DNA of 8,438 nucleotides from Planctomycetaceae bacterium (GTDB taxonomy: Bacteria > Planctomycetota > Planctomycetia > Pirellulales > Pirellulaceae): the NCBI GenBank assembly GCA_003455945.1, contig DMPQ01000494.1, positions 1 through 8,438 of the forward strand, read 5' to 3'. The translations under genes and the position numbers were made by a program. The notes below the pieces were generated by a model. The model was not told the origin of the DNA and did no database searches. It saw only the letters and a list, made by a program, of their open reading frames with translations. Of this stretch, positions 6,578 to 8,438 are shown one piece after another. Within the stretch, counting starts at the first letter, position 1; each line of letters starts with the position of its first letter.

Positions 6578-7234
6578 ATGTCCATCGCGCCGACGGAACG
6601 AACCTCGGTCTCTCCCCCCTCCCGTCGGCGCAGCGCGCCGGACCTCGGGTCCGAGCGGTCGCTGGCGGCGGAAGCAGCCGAAGCGGTGAAGCAGGGGGCG
6701 TCGATTCGCGGCGCGGCCGACGTCGACTTCGACTCGGCCGTTCTGGAGTCCGCCGTGGGGGAGCCGGACAGTGCTTCACGATCGAACGCCCCTCCTGCGT
6801 TCGTGCGGACCGTCGACGGTCAGCGGCCTAGCGAGCGGCCTGATCGAGTCGTTCGTTCGACGGTGATCCGAGGACTGTTTACGGCGGCGACGTTCCTGTT
6901 TCTCGGCCTCGCGGCGGCCGGAGCCTTCTTGCCGCTGCTGCCGACGACCCCGTTCCTGCTGTTGGCGGTCGCTTGTGCCTCGCGCGTCTCGACGACCTGG
7001 CGCGAGCGGCTGTTGGCGTCGCGGTGGGGGCTCCCGGTCCGGCAGTGGCGCGAGCATCGAGGGATCTCGCTCGATGTCCGCCGCCGAGCCGCCTTGGCGA
7101 TCGCGCTCGTCGCCGCGTTCGGTCTCTGGGGAGCCGCGGGAGATCTGCGTCTGCTCGTGCCGGTGACGCTCGGCTCGACGATCGGTCTCGTCGCGCTCTA
7201 CCGGCTGCCGCTGATCGAGCGGCGGCGCGGCTGA
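6578..7234 (+). CDS. DUF454 (YbaN-like) inner-membrane protein, start uncertain
   Basis: The conserved C-terminal part is a DUF454/YbaN-family membrane protein. Numbered from the ATG at 6578, it has a helix at about 98-116, the hallmark FLPLLPTTPFLLLA (117-130) followed by a Cys/Arg/Ser stretch (CASRVS, 133-138), a WREHRGIS loop (157-164), and a final helical pair (about 171-187 and 191-208). The family's biochemical role is not established. Members are usually about 120-130 residues, so the first 95 residues are an unusual hydrophilic extension rich in Ala, Ser, Glu and Arg. The ATG at 6578 has no ribosome-binding site. A GTG at 6755, preceded by GGAG at 6745-6748 with 6 nt spacing, would give 159 residues and may be the true start. 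A GTG at 6863 sits directly at the domain. The domain is confident; the N-terminus is not. Confidence 0.75.
   Translation: MSIAPTERTSVSPPSRRRSAPDLGSERSLAAEAAEAVKQGASIRGAADVDFDSAVLESAVGEPDSASRSNAPPAFVRTVDGQRPSERPDRVVRSTVIRGLFTAATFLFLGLAAAGAFLPLLPTTPFLLLAVACASRVSTTWRERLLASRWGLPVRQWREHRGISLDVRRRAALAIALVAAFGLWGAAGDLRLLVPVTLGSTIGLVALYRLPLIERRRG
6745..6748 (+). promoter_or_regulatory. Candidate ribosome-binding site for an internal GTG start of the DUF454 gene
   Basis: GGAG lies 6 nt before an in-frame GTG at 6755, whereas the upstream ATG at 6578 has no comparable site. If used, it would remove 59 residues of non-conserved N-terminal sequence. Confidence 0.4.
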
Positions 7235-7405
7235 GTCGCGACGCATCGAGCCGTGCGGCGGGAGCTGCTTCGGCGATGCTTGCCGCGGCGTCGCTCGCTA
7301 CCGCGACGCACTCGGCGGCTCTCACCGCGGGGACTGGATTCCTTCGTTCCGTCTCGGCAAGATGATCGCTCGACCCACGACCATCCTCTCAGGCGAGCGA
7401 CCGCG

Positions 7406-8401
7406 ATGAACGGACAATCGACCCCGCGTACGGACTTTCTTCGACGATCGATCGGCAGGGCTTCGGCCGCCGTGATGCTGCTCGCTCTCATGACGATCGC
7501 CGCTCGATCGGGCGCCGCTCAGGAGAATCGCGAGCTGATCGGCCGCTGGGATCTGACGGTCAGCGGCGTCGACGGCGACTATCCGTCGTGGATCGAAGTG
7601 CGATTGTCGGGGTACCGCACGTTGGTCGGTTCGTATGTCGCGCAGTTCGGCAGTGCGCGACCGATCGCGGAAGTGACGACCGACGGGAACGCGTTCCGCT
7701 TTTCGGTCCCTCAGCAGTTCGAACGGCGGAGCGAGCCGGTGGAGGTCGAGGGGACGGTCGACGGCGACTCGCTGGTCGGGCGTTTGACCGACGAGCGCGG
7801 GGAGTGGATCGAGTTCCGCGGGAGTCGCGCCCCGCGTCTGGCTCCGCCGGCGGCCATGCGAGACGGCGAGACGATCGAGTTGTTCGACGGCCGTTCGCTG
7901 AATGGTTGGGTGACTCGCTTTCCCGACCGGGAGAACGGCTGGAAAGTGAAGGATGGGTTGCTGGCGAACGTCCGGCCGGGGAACGACCTGCGGACCGAGC
8001 GGACGTTTCGCGACTTTCGACTGACGGTCGAATTCCGATATCCCGAAGGGAGCAACAGCGGGATCTACCTGCGCGGTCGGCATGAGGTGCAGATCGAGGA
8101 CAACTTCGGTCGGGAAGCCGACAGTCATCGGATCGGCGGCGTCTATGGTTTTCTGACCCCGTCGATCAACGCGGCGAAGCGAGCCGGCGAATGGCAGCAG
8201 ATCGAGATCGAACTGATCGGTCGCCAGGTGACGGTGGTACTCAACGGCGAGCGGGTGATCGATCGCCAGACGATTCCGGGGATCACCGGCGGCGCGCTCG
8301 ACAGCGACGAAGGGGAGCCGGGCCCGATCCTGCTGCAGGGAGACCACGGCCCGGTCGAATACCGCCGCGTCACGCTGACCGAGCTGCTCGAAGCGAAGTG
8401 A
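7406..8401 (+). CDS. Secreted beta-module plus DUF1080 (3-keto-disaccharide hydrolase) protein
   Basis: This 331-residue protein is probably exported. The N-terminus is basic (FLRRSIGR, 11-18) with a hydrophobic core at about 20-33 and likely cleavage after SGAAQ (residue 39). Residues 43-142 form a beta-rich module opening with LIGRWDLTVSG and closing with WIEFRGSRAP; it resembles the inserted module in the propeller protein at the other end of the window. Residues 155-327 are the DUF1080 domain, a concanavalin-like beta-sandwich: IELFDGRSLNGW (157-168), NSGIYLRGRHEVQIED (217-232), and a final GPILLQGDHGPVEYRRV (306-322). Family members act on 3-keto-glucosides or similar oxidised sugars, or serve as carbohydrate-binding parts; the exact substrate is unknown here. 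The open frame extends to 7253, but its first 51 residues are Arg-rich and would displace the signal peptide, so the ATG at 7406 is preferred. The upstream aggcgag at 7391-7397 is a weak ribosome-binding site. Confidence 0.9.
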   Translation: MNGQSTPRTDFLRRSIGRASAAVMLLALMTIAARSGAAQENRELIGRWDLTVSGVDGDYPSWIEVRLSGYRTLVGSYVAQFGSARPIAEVTTDGNAFRFSVPQQFERRSEPVEVEGTVDGDSLVGRLTDERGEWIEFRGSRAPRLAPPAAMRDGETIELFDGRSLNGWVTRFPDRENGWKVKDGLLANVRPGNDLRTERTFRDFRLTVEFRYPEGSNSGIYLRGRHEVQIEDNFGREADSHRIGGVYGFLTPSINAAKRAGEWQQIEIELIGRQVTVVLNGERVIDRQTIPGITGGALDSDEGEPGPILLQGDHGPVEYRRVTLTELLEAK

Positions 8402-8409
8402 CCGGTCAC
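8398..8409. repeat. 12-bp perfect palindrome at the DUF1080 stop codon
   Basis: The sequence gtgaccggtcac is self-complementary and includes the TGA stop (8399-8401). With no loop it would be a poor RNA hairpin and there is no T-run, so a terminator is unlikely. It could be a protein-binding dyad or chance. Confidence 0.4.
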
Positions 8410-8419
8410 CGCTCCGCGC

Positions 8420-8435
8420 CCTCCCAGCCTCCCAG
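8420..8435. repeat. Two tandem copies of an 8-bp unit at the window edge
   Basis: The unit cctcccag occurs twice in a row (8420-8427 and 8428-8435), and the next bases, cca, do not clearly continue it before the window ends. It may be the start of a longer intergenic repeat array or simply a duplicated octamer. Confidence 0.4.
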
Positions 8436-8438
8436 CCA

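Noticed and set aside
4692..6779. 695-codon minus-strand open frame, the longest in the window
   Set aside because: It is Arg/Pro/Ser-rich with no motifs, spans three plus-strand genes and two intergenic gaps, and is typical of spurious frames in GC-rich DNA.
7322..8347. 341-codon minus-strand open frame opposite the DUF1080 gene
   Set aside because: It mirrors a well-supported DUF1080 protein, with no domain of its own.

Overview
The window is GC-rich (roughly two-thirds G+C) and densely coding. It carries family types that commonly occur together in Planctomycetota: a sortilin/VPS10-type BNR propeller protein, a secreted DUF1080 (3-keto-disaccharide hydrolase) protein, a Tat-exported COG3618 amidohydrolase, and a small secreted conserved protein. 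A planctomycete, or a neighbouring phylum with a similar secretome, is therefore the best guess. This is inference, because there is no rRNA or other phylogenetic marker. I see no mobile element, CRISPR array, tRNA or rRNA.

Layout. (1) 1-1409, + strand: the C-terminal part of a large BNR/VPS10-like propeller protein whose N-terminus lies before the window. It contains an inserted beta-rich module flanked by Pro/Ala/Glu linkers, the first of which is a 15-bp tandem repeat. (2) 1384-1989, +: a secreted planctomycete-type conserved protein whose start overlaps the end of the previous gene. (3) 2093-2536, +: a small potassium-channel-like protein with an intact TTVGYGD filter. (4) 2530-3723, - strand: an M20 deacylase/peptidase (ArgE/DapE type) whose stop overlaps the channel gene by 7 nt. 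(5) 3724-3964: a divergent intergenic region. (6) 3965-4942, +: a Tat-signal amidohydrolase. (7) 5106-7234, +: three predicted membrane proteins in a row (305 aa of unknown function, 122 aa of unknown function, and a DUF454/YbaN-like protein with an uncertain start). (8) 7406-8401, +: a secreted protein with an N-terminal beta module followed by a DUF1080 domain.

How they might work together. Genes 1, 2 and 8 look like extracytoplasmic proteins and may share a small lipocalin-like beta module; the match is clear by eye between genes 1 and 8 and weak for gene 2. The two hydrolases are probably transcribed divergently from one intergenic region but act in different compartments: M20 in the cytoplasm, the amidohydrolase beyond the membrane. 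No coherent multi-gene defence or biosynthetic system is evident. The most unusual signals are the module inserted into the propeller and its apparent reuse at the other end of the window, and a marked excess of GATC/CGATCG words that tracks coding sequence.
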